Positions 6,441 through 15,069 of a stretch of DNA of 21,992 nt are shown in pieces. The notes beneath the pieces were generated by a model, which worked only from the letters and a program-made list of their open reading frames with translations, searched no databases and had not been told where the DNA came from. The stretch spans positions 1 through 21,992 of the forward strand of contig CAZWRV010000103.1 in assembly GCA_964636325.1 (NCBI GenBank), written 5' to 3'. A program made the position numbers and the translations under genes. Every line of letters starts with the position of its first letter. Position 1 is the first letter of the stretch. This DNA comes from CAZWRV01 sp964636325. Lineage in GTDB: Bacteria > Verrucomicrobiota > Lentisphaeria > Victivallales > GWF2-50-93.

Positions 6441-8492
6441 TCACATTCCCTTTTCCGCGCGTTCGATCAAGGCGTCCTGCCAGCGGGGGGCCAGTGTGAC
6501 GAACCTTGCGCTGTATCCGCTGATTCGTACCGTAAGCCCCTGATATTTGTCGGGCTCCTTCTTTGCCCTCCTCATCTCTTCGGGGCCTACGATGTTGAAC
6601 TGGAGGTGGAATCCGCCGTTCCTGAAATATGCTTCGACGAGCTGCCTCAGGCGCTGCATGCCGCGCCTTCCCTCGACGTCGCGCCTGGCGAGGGAGAGCG
6701 TCAGCGGATTGCCGCATGCGCAGGAGGAATGGTCCAGGCGGGCGGCCGAGTTGAGGATAGACGTGGCGGTCGGATTCTTCAGGAAAATTCCCGGCCCGCA
6801 GCCGTAGGAAATCCTGTCGTCGGCCTTCCGTCCGTCTGCCGAGGCCGGGAGGCGGATTCCTATGTCCACTCCGAACCAGAAGAACCCGGGATATGGCCTG
6901 ACACCGTTCGGGAACGGCTTCGAAATCACGGCATGGGCGATGAAGCTTGAGAGGTCGCGCGCCATGAAGTTTGCTGCGGGGCTGTCGCTTCCGAACTTGC
7001 CTTCCATCGTGCGGCATCGAAGCAGAAGCGATCTGTCCGGAAAATCCTTTTCAAGCTGCTCGCAGAGCTGGGCGGCCGTCAGGCTTCCCTCTTCAAAGAC
7101 AAGCGTCCTGATGGAAAGCAGGCTGTCGACCAGGGTTCCGATGCCGAGTATGTTGACTCCGAAGAGGTTGTATTTAGCTCCGCCCTCCTCGGCTGCGCGC
7201 GCGTTCCGGATGCATCCGGTGACGCATATGCTCTCGAACGGGGAGGGGCAGTTCTGCTCCAGGGCCTTCCATCTCTCGATGAACGAAGGCAGTATCTTCT
7301 CCTCGTATTCAGATCGCAGGAACTTTTTGAATCCGGCATAGAAGGCTTCGAAGCTGTCCGCGGCTAGGCCGCCGGATCTTGTGTAGTCCCACAGGAGCGA
7401 CGGCAATGCAAATCCCCCGCCCACGGTCAGCGGATAGGAGTCTCCCTGCGGTGCGGCCTCGTAGCATCCGACGATGGCCCAGTCGGCGGCGCGGCCGGCC
7501 GGTATTCCCAGCCTCTTCAGTCCTGCCGTGACAACCGGTTCGTTGAAGAACGACGGCATGCCGGTTCCGGAGACGGCGAGCCTCAGCGACTCCTCCCATA
7601 ACTCCTCGGAGCTGCCCTTGGCGATCCTGACTGATATCGACGGCTGCCATACCCTGATTGCACGGGCCGCCTTGAGCACCAGTATGGACAACGGGTTTTC
7701 GGGATGCTCGGAACCGGCGCCTCCGACGACGAGGTTCTGGGACTCATCCCCTTCGCAGCACTTCATGAAGAAGGCGCAGAGCAGTTCGAGGGCGGCCCCT
7801 TCGGTTATTACGCCGTCCTCGAGGTCCTTCTTGAGGAACGGCCACATATACTGGTCGAACCTGCCGAAGGATATGGCCGCGCTGTTCCCCTCGGCGTGCA
7901 GGAATATCTGAATGAACCAGACCATCTGCAGCGCCTCATGGAAAGTCGCAGGTCTTCTTTCCTCGACGTTCGCACATGCGGCTCCGATGTCATCCAGGCC
8001 GGCGGAACGGCAGGCTTCCGCATGGCGCGATATGAATTTTGAAAACGCGGCCAGCGCCTGGGCGAACGCCTTCTTGTTGTCGCCGTCTTTCATCGCGGAT
8101 ATTGTCCTCCGCGTCCCCGGGATTCCGTCGCGCAGCATCCGCCCGTAGTCGACGGCGATATGGCCGAGGTTGGAATGCGAGCCGCCGGCCTTCCGCCGCT
8201 CCTCGGAAAGATACCTGCCCCAGTCGGGATGAGCGAAGCGCTGCGAGCCGACTATCAGTTCGTCCCTGCGGATGGAAACGGGGAACTCGTCCGCGAACTT
8301 CGCAAGGAAAGCCGAGCATCTTAGGATTTCCGGCATTCCATGAGTCTCGGCATACGAGCTGTTTGCGATATTCGCAAATGCGCCCTGCTCGTCGTCGGAG
8401 AGAAGCATGTGGCGCTTGAGCGATGCGAACTCCTTCTCCAGCGCGGAGCGGAGCCTCTCAAGCCTAGCGGTCAGTTTGAAGTCGGCCGCCAT
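6441..8492 (-). CDS. Glycyl radical enzyme GRE-2
   Basis: 683 aa from the ATG at 8492, chosen because GAAGGG lies 8 nt upstream. A GTG at 8498, which would overlap the GRE-3 stop as GTGA and add two residues, is the alternative. The protein has a PFL-like barrel and a C-terminal glycyl radical domain. The active-site loop is VGCYEA, giving Cys343 and Glu345. The radical motif is VRISGYSARF with Gly659. The barrel strand before it, GGFHLQFN, keeps the usual Q.N. The early DYGRMLRDGI segment is the equivalent of the DY..LL..G helix of other GREs. It belongs with GRE-3 and GRE-5 to the shorter paralogs, roughly 60-100 residues below typical glycerol/diol dehydratase GREs. It sits 2 nt after GRE-3, so translation is probably coupled. 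The substrate is unknown. Confidence 0.93.
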   Translation of the reverse strand: MAADFKLTARLERLRSALEKEFASLKRHMLLSDDEQGAFANIANSSYAETHGMPEILRCSAFLAKFADEFPVSIRRDELIVGSQRFAHPDWGRYLSEERRKAGGSHSNLGHIAVDYGRMLRDGIPGTRRTISAMKDGDNKKAFAQALAAFSKFISRHAEACRSAGLDDIGAACANVEERRPATFHEALQMVWFIQIFLHAEGNSAAISFGRFDQYMWPFLKKDLEDGVITEGAALELLCAFFMKCCEGDESQNLVVGGAGSEHPENPLSILVLKAARAIRVWQPSISVRIAKGSSEELWEESLRLAVSGTGMPSFFNEPVVTAGLKRLGIPAGRAADWAIVGCYEAAPQGDSYPLTVGGGFALPSLLWDYTRSGGLAADSFEAFYAGFKKFLRSEYEEKILPSFIERWKALEQNCPSPFESICVTGCIRNARAAEEGGAKYNLFGVNILGIGTLVDSLLSIRTLVFEEGSLTAAQLCEQLEKDFPDRSLLLRCRTMEGKFGSDSPAANFMARDLSSFIAHAVISKPFPNGVRPYPGFFWFGVDIGIRLPASADGRKADDRISYGCGPGIFLKNPTATSILNSAARLDHSSCACGNPLTLSLARRDVEGRRGMQRLRQLVEAYFRNGGFHLQFNIVGPEEMRRAKKEPDKYQGLTVRISGYSARFVTLAPRWQDALIERAEKGM

Positions 8493-8494
8493 CG

Positions 8495-10633
8495 TCACAT
8501 CCCTTCGTCGAATCTGCGTATCATTTCCTGTTGAGTGTCGATTCCGAGCCTCGTAAAATAGTCGCTGTATCCAGCGATCCGGACGATAAGATCCTGGTAT
8601 TTGTCGGGATCTTTGACCGCAGCCTTCAGGGTGTCGGCGCTCAAGCCGTTGACCTGCACCTGGAGGCCGCCCATCTCAAAATATGCCATGAGCAAGGACT
8701 GAAGCTTCCTTTTCATGTCGGGGTTCTTGAGCAGGGATGCCTCGATCGAGATGTCGAGCGCCTGGCCCCCGGAAAATTTTGACTGGTCTATGGCGGCGGC
8801 GGACTTCATCAACGAGGTGTATCCCTTCAGGGCCTTGCCCGGCGACGTCCCGATGTTCTTGGCCAGGGGCTCGCCGGCCAGGCGGCCGTCGAGGGAAGCC
8901 CCGCATTTGCGTCCGGCACGAATGTGGACGTTCAGAGTGTGGAACGACGGGGCATAGGCGGTGTTCCCGCCGGAATATGCGGAGACCATTGCGGCGAAGC
9001 TGTCCGCGAGCTCCGCGGCGGCCTTGTCCGCTTCCGCTTCCCCGTTGCCGTATTTCGGAATGTCAAGTATGCTTTTCAATACGGCTCTGTGCCCTTTGAA
9101 GTCCGCCTTCACTGCGGCCAGGAGCTCCGGCAGCGAGTATTTCCTTTCGCGGAAGACGAGTCGTTCTACGGCGGAAAGGGCGTCGGCCGCGTTTATAAGG
9201 CCGAACGCTTCGACGATCACAGTGTGGAATTCGATTCCTCCGGAAAGCCTGTCCTGCCCTCTTTCTATGCAAGAGTCAAGGAAAGAGGAAATGAACGGGT
9301 TCGGCCTCTCCTGCCGCGCCTTTTCCGTCGCAATCCTGTTGTTGGCTATGCAATAGTCCGTGATTTCGGAAAGGTATTCCATGAACTTGGCCCGGAGATC
9401 CGCGAATTTGGCGAATTTAGCGGCCGGGCGTGTCTTGAGCCTTATCGGGAGGGGCTTGAAGAAGGGGGAGCCTTCATTCAGCGCAAGCTCGAGAGGGAGC
9501 AGGAAGTTGACTACCGCGCCCCACATGTCGCTGACCTCCGCCCCCTGGATCACGAGCCCCATGCAGCTGTTGGCCGCCCATCCTTCGATGCGGTCGGCGG
9601 GGACGCCCCGCGCCGCCAGCGCCTTCCGGCATGGTATTTCGCCGTAGAACGTCGGCTGGCCCCTGGCGAAAAGTTCAGGGACGGTCAGGCTGTCGAAAAT
9701 CTTCTGCGGCGTCCTGCGGTGTATTCTTGCGGCGAGGATCGGCGATGCGTAGTTGCCTTTGCAGAAGACCCTTATGATCATCTCCGTCAGAGGATTGCAG
9801 AGGTCGTTGCCGTCCTTGTCCATGCCCCCGAGGTTGACCGTGCAGGCTGCGTCGCCATACCTGTTGAGCTTCACGAAGAAATGGCGCAGCAGCTCCTCCA
9901 TTTCCGCCATGCATGTTCCAGCTTCAAGGCTTTTCCTGAAGAAGGGAAGCATGTATTGGTCGAAGCTCCCTAGGGAAATTGACGCGTCGCTGTATTCGGA
10001 GATTCCGATAGTGGAGTGCAGGAGCCAGACGCTCTGGAGCGCCTCCCGGAAATCCGAGGCGGGAAGCCGTGGAACCTTGCGGCAGATTGCGGCCATCCTG
10101 GCAAGGGACTCCGGCGCTACCTTTCCGGCGGAAAGGGTGTCCTCCAGGAGCTGCGCGGTGCGGACGGAATATTTCAGGAGCGCTTCAAGCGAGATACTCA
10201 TCGCTTCAAGATAATAAGATTCGGGGCTGCGCACCTTCGCCTGGCGGGCCTTTATTTCGGCGACGATCCCTTCCACTCCGAGGCTGAGCAGCTTTCCATA
10301 GTCCACGCAGGTGTGCGCCGGTGTGTAGCCTCCGAAACAGTGGAATTCCTGGAAGAGCTTCTCTTCGGGGGAGGGCGTCCTGGCCTCGCCTGTTCCAGAA
10401 ATCTTCTTCGCGTCATCAAGGAGGCGCGCCATATCCGTTCCGCCTCCGTCATGCCATCCGAAGTCCCCGGCGATCAGTTCGCCGTCGCAGTAATACAGCG
10501 GAATATTCTCGAGTATATGTTCGAAAGCTCTCGCCTCGCGCATGGCCGGACCGAGGCCCGACGCCTCATGCGAGTTCAGGAAGTCGGCGCGCAGGAAAGA
10601 TATTATTTCCCAATTCTTGGCTCGGTTGGACAT
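8495..10633 (-). CDS. Glycyl radical enzyme GRE-3 lacking the Cys-x-Glu glutamate
   Basis: 712 aa. The PFL-like barrel and glycyl radical domain are both intact. The catalytic-loop sequence is ANSCMGL: Cys357 is kept, but the residue two after it is Gly359, where dehydratase and lyase GREs have a Glu acting as base. The radical motif is VRIAGYSDYF with Gly688. The family segment GASLDGRLAGEP replaces the usual TPDGR with SLDGR. The strand before the radical domain, GGLQVQVN, is ordinary. The Glu loss argues against a classical dehydration mechanism; other GRE reactions, such as radical addition or C-C cleavage, do not need it. SD AAGGAG lies inside the end of GRE-4, 7 nt before the ATG, with one base between the genes. 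The reaction is unknown. Confidence 0.92.
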   Translation of the reverse strand: MSNRAKNWEIISFLRADFLNSHEASGLGPAMREARAFEHILENIPLYYCDGELIAGDFGWHDGGGTDMARLLDDAKKISGTGEARTPSPEEKLFQEFHCFGGYTPAHTCVDYGKLLSLGVEGIVAEIKARQAKVRSPESYYLEAMSISLEALLKYSVRTAQLLEDTLSAGKVAPESLARMAAICRKVPRLPASDFREALQSVWLLHSTIGISEYSDASISLGSFDQYMLPFFRKSLEAGTCMAEMEELLRHFFVKLNRYGDAACTVNLGGMDKDGNDLCNPLTEMIIRVFCKGNYASPILAARIHRRTPQKIFDSLTVPELFARGQPTFYGEIPCRKALAARGVPADRIEGWAANSCMGLVIQGAEVSDMWGAVVNFLLPLELALNEGSPFFKPLPIRLKTRPAAKFAKFADLRAKFMEYLSEITDYCIANNRIATEKARQERPNPFISSFLDSCIERGQDRLSGGIEFHTVIVEAFGLINAADALSAVERLVFRERKYSLPELLAAVKADFKGHRAVLKSILDIPKYGNGEAEADKAAAELADSFAAMVSAYSGGNTAYAPSFHTLNVHIRAGRKCGASLDGRLAGEPLAKNIGTSPGKALKGYTSLMKSAAAIDQSKFSGGQALDISIEASLLKNPDMKRKLQSLLMAYFEMGGLQVQVNGLSADTLKAAVKDPDKYQDLIVRIAGYSDYFTRLGIDTQQEMIRRFDEGM

Positions 10634-10634
10634 C

Positions 10635-12917
10635 CTAAAGCTCCTTGTGCTCGGTCCTGAGCATGACCTCCTCCTTCATTTCCGGGGAGAGGCGCGTGAA
10701 GTAGTCTGTGTAGCCGCCGATCCTGACGACGAGATCCCTGTACTGCTCGGGATTCTTCTTCGCGTCTTCGAGTATTTTCCTGCTGACGACGTTGATCTGC
10801 GTCTCGAATCCGCCGCGCTTGAGGAATGTCACAATGAGCGAGTGGAGCCTTTCGACGGATTCGGAGCTGTTGAAAAGCTCCCCGGAGAACTTCATGTTGT
10901 ATGCGAGCCCGCCGATGAGGAACGAGTGGTCCCAGGAAGTCGTGGAAAGGATTGAAGATGTCGGGCCTTTCTTCTCGCGTCCCTGAGCGGGGCCGCCGCC
11001 GTCGGCGAACGGAAAACCCTTACGCCTTCCGTCCGGTGTGGCGCCGCACTGCGAGCCTAGCACCTGGTGCATGATCCAGCAGAAGGTTCCGGGGATGAAG
11101 TGTGTCTTGCCGGGGCGGACCTTGTGCTTCGCGCATTCCGCCTTCACGAATTGGCTGGTCCTTTCCACGAATGCGTCCACATCAGGGCTGTTGTTCCCGT
11201 ATTTCTCGTGCCCCTCGAGGAAGCGCAGGCGGACGCCCTCGCAGCCCTCGAAGTCGGAGTCGAGTATCTTCTTGAGCGCCGAGAAGTCGATGGACTTCGA
11301 AGCGAACAGCTCGTCGCGTATGACCTGTAGCGAATCCGCGAGGTTCGCGATTCCGACGAAGGAGCACTCGACCCAGTTGACGTCCGCGCCCCCGTCGTCG
11401 ATGTCGTGTCCCTTCTCTATGCAGCTTTTGGTGAAGACGCTCTGCAGCGGCTTCCTGCCGAACTTCCTTCTGGTTCCCCTCCATTCGTTCTGCAACTTGA
11501 CGGCTTCCTTGATCTCCTTGGCGAGGCGTCGGTAGTACGCCGACAGGAAAGCCTCGAACTTTGCCGCGGGCCTGGCCGCAGAGGCCTGCGCAGCAATTTC
11601 ATCGAGAAGTATTCTGCAGAGGCTGAAGTAGGGGGAGGCGACCCACACGTTGCTGCAGGAGACCGGGGTAATCTCCACGCATGTAGAGTTGATATAGTTG
11701 CATGCCTGCGCCGCATCCAAGCCGTAGTATTTCAGGCCTTTCTGGATCGTTTCGTCGCCGAAGAACGCCGGGGTCGAATAGCCTTTTGAAATAAGTTCGC
11801 ACGCGAGCATTGAAAGCTCCTTCGGTGTCCCTTCGTGCCAGCATACTCCTACCGTCGGATACACCAGCTTAGTCCGCCTAAGCGCCTCAAGAGACAGGTA
11901 AGAAAGTTCGTTGGTCACATCTCTGCCGTGTTCATCCCTTCCGCCGGCCATCACTGAAATCGCAAGGCCGTCGGGTATGTAGTCGTTGATGAGCAGATAA
12001 AGGCTCTCGATCAGGTTCAGGGCGTCCTCCTTTGCGATGACGCCTTCTCTTATGTCGTTCTCGTAGAAGGAAATAAGTTCGCGGTCGAGGTGGCCGGGCA
12101 CCACAAGGCCGGCGTTGTCCGCAAGGGAAACTCCGGATATGACGAACCACATGAGCTGTATGGCGTCGCGGAAGGTCTTCGGCGGGCCGGTCTTTATCCG
12201 CTCGCAAGACGCGATTATCTCCTCCAGTTCGGCCTTGCGCCATTCCGGCGCGGCGTCCGCAGCCCTGGCAACCGACGCCTTTGCGTTCTCTATCATCTGG
12301 GAAAGCCCGAGCAGCGCGAACATGAATGACTTGTATGTGTCGCGTTTCTCCGCGGCGGCGCGGGAGCCTTTGGAGCCTGTGCTGCCGTCCAATCCCTGGC
12401 ACCCGTGACGGTCGCATATGGCTCTGGTCGCGCCGAAATCCTCCCGCAAGTTGCTGTGCCTGACGTTGACCATGCATATCCTGCTGGTCTTGCAGTCGCC
12501 GGAAACCTTGCCGAGCCTTTCCTGGATTTCTGAAAAGACCCCGGTGATTCCGACCTTGAAAATCCTCGACATGTCCAGCGCGCAGTGGCCGGTCTGGCCG
12601 CATGGCCACTTGTAGGCCGATAGATATTTCTCCGATTCGGCAATCTCCTTCTCGGAAAATCCGTAGCCGAAGTGTGAAATCCTCCCGGCCATCAGCTCGA
12701 GGTCGTCGAATTCGAACCTGATGTTTTCAAGCCTGGCCCTTGTTCTCTGGCCCATCCTGATCTGCCAGGACTTGACCTTCTCTGTTTCCTTGAGCGAACG
12801 GGCGTCGACGGCCGCCTTCCAGTTAGGGACGTTGACCCGGGCGGCCTTCCTGTCCAGTATCCGCTCGCGGAGGATCGCCACCCTGTCGGAGATGCTTGGG
12901 GCGTCAGTACTTTTCAT
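10635..12917 (-). CDS. Glycyl radical enzyme GRE-4 with Cys-rich N-terminal insert
   Basis: 760 aa. The catalytic loop is NSTCVEI, giving Cys413 and Glu415. The radical motif is VRIGGYTDYF with Gly735, preceded by GGFETQIN. It is therefore a complete Cys-x-Glu GRE. The odd part is residues 106-173, which hold six cysteines: Cys106, Cys112, Cys142, Cys148, Cys168 and Cys173. The segment at 140-190, between the DMSRIFKVGI helix and the next conserved helix, is longer than in the paralogs here. The cysteines could bind a metal or be coincidental; no standard cluster motif is matched. The gene starts a three-gene block with GRE-3 and GRE-2 after a 67-bp gap. Its AAGG ribosome binding site, 9 nt from the ATG, lies partly in a small hairpin. 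Confidence 0.93.
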   Translation of the reverse strand: MKSTDAPSISDRVAILRERILDRKAARVNVPNWKAAVDARSLKETEKVKSWQIRMGQRTRARLENIRFEFDDLELMAGRISHFGYGFSEKEIAESEKYLSAYKWPCGQTGHCALDMSRIFKVGITGVFSEIQERLGKVSGDCKTSRICMVNVRHSNLREDFGATRAICDRHGCQGLDGSTGSKGSRAAAEKRDTYKSFMFALLGLSQMIENAKASVARAADAAPEWRKAELEEIIASCERIKTGPPKTFRDAIQLMWFVISGVSLADNAGLVVPGHLDRELISFYENDIREGVIAKEDALNLIESLYLLINDYIPDGLAISVMAGGRDEHGRDVTNELSYLSLEALRRTKLVYPTVGVCWHEGTPKELSMLACELISKGYSTPAFFGDETIQKGLKYYGLDAAQACNYINSTCVEITPVSCSNVWVASPYFSLCRILLDEIAAQASAARPAAKFEAFLSAYYRRLAKEIKEAVKLQNEWRGTRRKFGRKPLQSVFTKSCIEKGHDIDDGGADVNWVECSFVGIANLADSLQVIRDELFASKSIDFSALKKILDSDFEGCEGVRLRFLEGHEKYGNNSPDVDAFVERTSQFVKAECAKHKVRPGKTHFIPGTFCWIMHQVLGSQCGATPDGRRKGFPFADGGGPAQGREKKGPTSSILSTTSWDHSFLIGGLAYNMKFSGELFNSSESVERLHSLIVTFLKRGGFETQINVVSRKILEDAKKNPEQYRDLVVRIGGYTDYFTRLSPEMKEEVMLRTEHKEL

Positions 12918-12919
12918 GT

Positions 12920-12933
12920 ATCAAGACCTTGAT
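12920..12933. promoter_or_regulatory. Small hairpin over the GRE-4 ribosome binding site
   Basis: ATCAAG and CTTGAT form a 6-bp inverted repeat with a 2-nt spacer, more realistically 5 bp with a 4-nt loop. On the minus strand this is ATCAAGGTCTTGAT, and the AAGG Shine-Dalgarno of GRE-4 lies across stem and loop. It could lower GRE-4 initiation. No promoter hexamer pair was convincing in the 67-bp gap between GRE-5 and GRE-4, so GRE-4 is probably on the upstream transcript. Confidence 0.35.
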
Positions 12934-12984
12934 GTTGTTTTTGAGATGATTGACCTTGTTGATCTTGCCGACAGAATGTGCGGA

Positions 12985-15069
12985 TCATGGGAGCCGGCAT
13001 TCTGTCCTTCTGGCAAGTTCCTCCTGTTCCTTGATGGAAAGGGATGTGAAATATTCGCTGAAGCCATACATTCTCACACATAGCGAGCGGTGCTTCCAGG
13101 GGTTCTCCATGGCATCTTCAAGGGTGCGCCTGTCCGTGAAGGTGAAGCCGACGTGCAGGCCGCCCATCCTGAAATAGGCATCGAGAAGATCGGCGATGCG
13201 GGCAGCGGGAACGGCGCCCCCGAACTTGACATTCAGCCCTCCCATCACTGTGCGCGACAGCGGAAGCGAGGCGACGCTGCGCAGAAGAGCTGTCACGCCG
13301 GATCGGTCTGCGCCATATGCGGGGGACAGGTTTTCGCTGACAGGTTCTCCCCGTATGCGCCCGTCGGGAGTCGAAGGCAGCTCGTGCCCCCATCGGTGAT
13401 GCGAATCGAGCGAATAGAATCCCGAGAAGAGTATATGCCGTGGAGGAAGCCGAATTCCGTCCAGGACATCGAGCATGATTTCCCCCGCCCGCCTTGCGAT
13501 GCCGTCCGTCTCTGAATTGCCGTTTCCGAATTTCGGCATTCGATTCCTCAGCTCGGCCCGCAGTTCCTCGTTTCCGTCAAAATCCGATTTTACTATCCTC
13601 ATGAATTCGGCAAGGGGCATCCGGCGCTCATCGAAGACCACCCGCTTTACCGCGGCGATGCTGTCGGCGACGGTGGCGATGCCTCCGAGGAAATGTCCCT
13701 GCGGTATATACGATGCGCCGCCCGCATGGCAGTCGAGGCAGCGTTCGACGCAGCCTTCGAGCAGGAGCGATTCGATATGGAATTGGTCGACGGGCTGCGT
13801 GCTCTGTTGCGCAAGCGCCTCCTCGACGGAGGCGCGCAGGCGCCGCGCGGAGACGTTGGCGAAGGCGTTGAACAGCTCCTCAAAATTCCGGGGGCATTCC
13901 TCAAGGGCAGCCAGGAGCCATTCTGGGCAGTTGTGGTAGTGGTATGCGAGCATGAGTCCGGAATCCATCTTGCTGGGAATGTCGGCGCGGCAGCAGCCGA
14001 CCATCGCATATCCGCAGGCGTCTTTCCGGGCGACACCGCGGCGGATCAGCTCGGGAACGACGACCGCATCGTTGAAGAAATGCGCCTGGGGGCCGAGCCG
14101 GACCGCAGCGCGTGCCGCCGCCTCCTTGACTGCAGGTGTGCTGCCTGAGTCCATGCGGATCGTGATTACAGGCTCGGGCATTCCGACCATCTCCGCCGCC
14201 TCCAGTATTGCAAGGCTCAGATCGTTGAACTGCTCCAGGCCTTCCGGCGAGCGGCCGCCAAGGACGAGATACTGCTTCGACGCCTGCGATGGAATCGGCT
14301 TGGGGCGGTGGTTCCAGGTGGCGGTGCCAGTTATTTCGTTGGTCTTCATCAGGAACTGTGCGATAAGTCCGACTGCCTGACGCCGCGTAAGCACGCCTTC
14401 GGCAAGATCCCTCGCATAATACGGGAAGAGGTATTGATCCATGCGGCCGAAGGCGAAATCGCGGGCGCCCACTACGCAGCTTGTGACAAAATGGACGAAC
14501 CAGATTGACTGCAGGGCGGAGAAGAAATCGTTGGCGGGCAGTTCCGGGACATGGCGCAGCGCTGCGGCCGCCCCTCGGCATTTCGGAAAAAGTTCCGCCG
14601 CCTTCGCGTAGCGGTGTGCGAACGACACAGACGCCTTTGCCGCACGGCCGCATAGGTCGGCGAAACGGGCCGCCTCCGCGGTGCCAAGCCTCGCCGCGGA
14701 ATTCCGCGCCTCGGCGGCCACGCCGCCGAGGCCCTTGCCAAGGAGGGTCGCCCAGTCAAGGGTCATATGCCCGAAGGAAGCCCCGCCGGGCCCCCATCCA
14801 GCCGGCGTCGCCGACGAGAGCTCACCGCCGGAAAGCCGCCCCTCCCGCATACGCCCGAGGAACACGTCGTCGTCCTCGACTGGAGTGGAAAGTTCCGAAA
14901 GCAGCCGCTCAAGGACGAACAGGTAGCGGTCGCCGCCTTCGCATGTGAGTTCCTCTCCTGCAATCCTGCGGAGGATCGTCTCCCTTTCGATGAAGCACGC
15001 CTCATTGTCGCCGTCAAATATCCGTGAGCGCGCCTTTTCTACGTCAGAGCTGTTCAGTTCAAAGACCAT
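12985..15069 (-). CDS. Divergent glycyl radical enzyme GRE-5 with a Cys-Cys loop
   Basis: 694 aa and the most unusual of the seven. The catalytic loop reads MVGCCRAD: Cys359-Cys360 followed by Arg361 and Ala362, so the Glu of dehydratase-type GREs is absent. Adjacent cysteines recall the Cys418-Cys419 pair of pyruvate formate-lyase, but the surrounding sequence does not match that enzyme. The radical motif is VRMYGFSEYF with Gly669 and Phe in place of Tyr after the Gly. The preceding strand is GGLHVGFTFT, so the usual Gln and Asn are replaced by Gly and Thr. The TPDGR motif is kept. The ATG overlaps the end of GRE-6 by 11 bp and has no good SD nearby, so reinitiation after GRE-6 is likely. 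All radical machinery residues remain, so this is probably an active enzyme with different chemistry and not a pseudogene. Confidence 0.91.
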   Translation of the reverse strand: MVFELNSSDVEKARSRIFDGDNEACFIERETILRRIAGEELTCEGGDRYLFVLERLLSELSTPVEDDDVFLGRMREGRLSGGELSSATPAGWGPGGASFGHMTLDWATLLGKGLGGVAAEARNSAARLGTAEAARFADLCGRAAKASVSFAHRYAKAAELFPKCRGAAAALRHVPELPANDFFSALQSIWFVHFVTSCVVGARDFAFGRMDQYLFPYYARDLAEGVLTRRQAVGLIAQFLMKTNEITGTATWNHRPKPIPSQASKQYLVLGGRSPEGLEQFNDLSLAILEAAEMVGMPEPVITIRMDSGSTPAVKEAAARAAVRLGPQAHFFNDAVVVPELIRRGVARKDACGYAMVGCCRADIPSKMDSGLMLAYHYHNCPEWLLAALEECPRNFEELFNAFANVSARRLRASVEEALAQQSTQPVDQFHIESLLLEGCVERCLDCHAGGASYIPQGHFLGGIATVADSIAAVKRVVFDERRMPLAEFMRIVKSDFDGNEELRAELRNRMPKFGNGNSETDGIARRAGEIMLDVLDGIRLPPRHILFSGFYSLDSHHRWGHELPSTPDGRIRGEPVSENLSPAYGADRSGVTALLRSVASLPLSRTVMGGLNVKFGGAVPAARIADLLDAYFRMGGLHVGFTFTDRRTLEDAMENPWKHRSLCVRMYGFSEYFTSLSIKEQEELARRTECRLP

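Noticed and set aside
8496..8498. GTG start for GRE-2
   Set aside because: The GAAGGG ribosome binding site would be only 2 nt away, while the ATG at 8492 has 8-nt spacing. It remains possible through stop-start overlap with GRE-3.
8924..9973. 349-codon plus-strand open frame opposite GRE-3
   Set aside because: It is antisense to a clearly conserved enzyme. Long antisense frames are expected in GC-rich coding DNA. The translation is low in structure and rich in Arg, Gly and Glu.
12985..15069. GRE-5 as a genuine pyruvate formate-lyase because of its adjacent cysteines
   Set aside because: Only the Cys-Cys pair agrees. The flanking residues, the Arg after it and the overall sequence do not resemble pyruvate formate-lyase.
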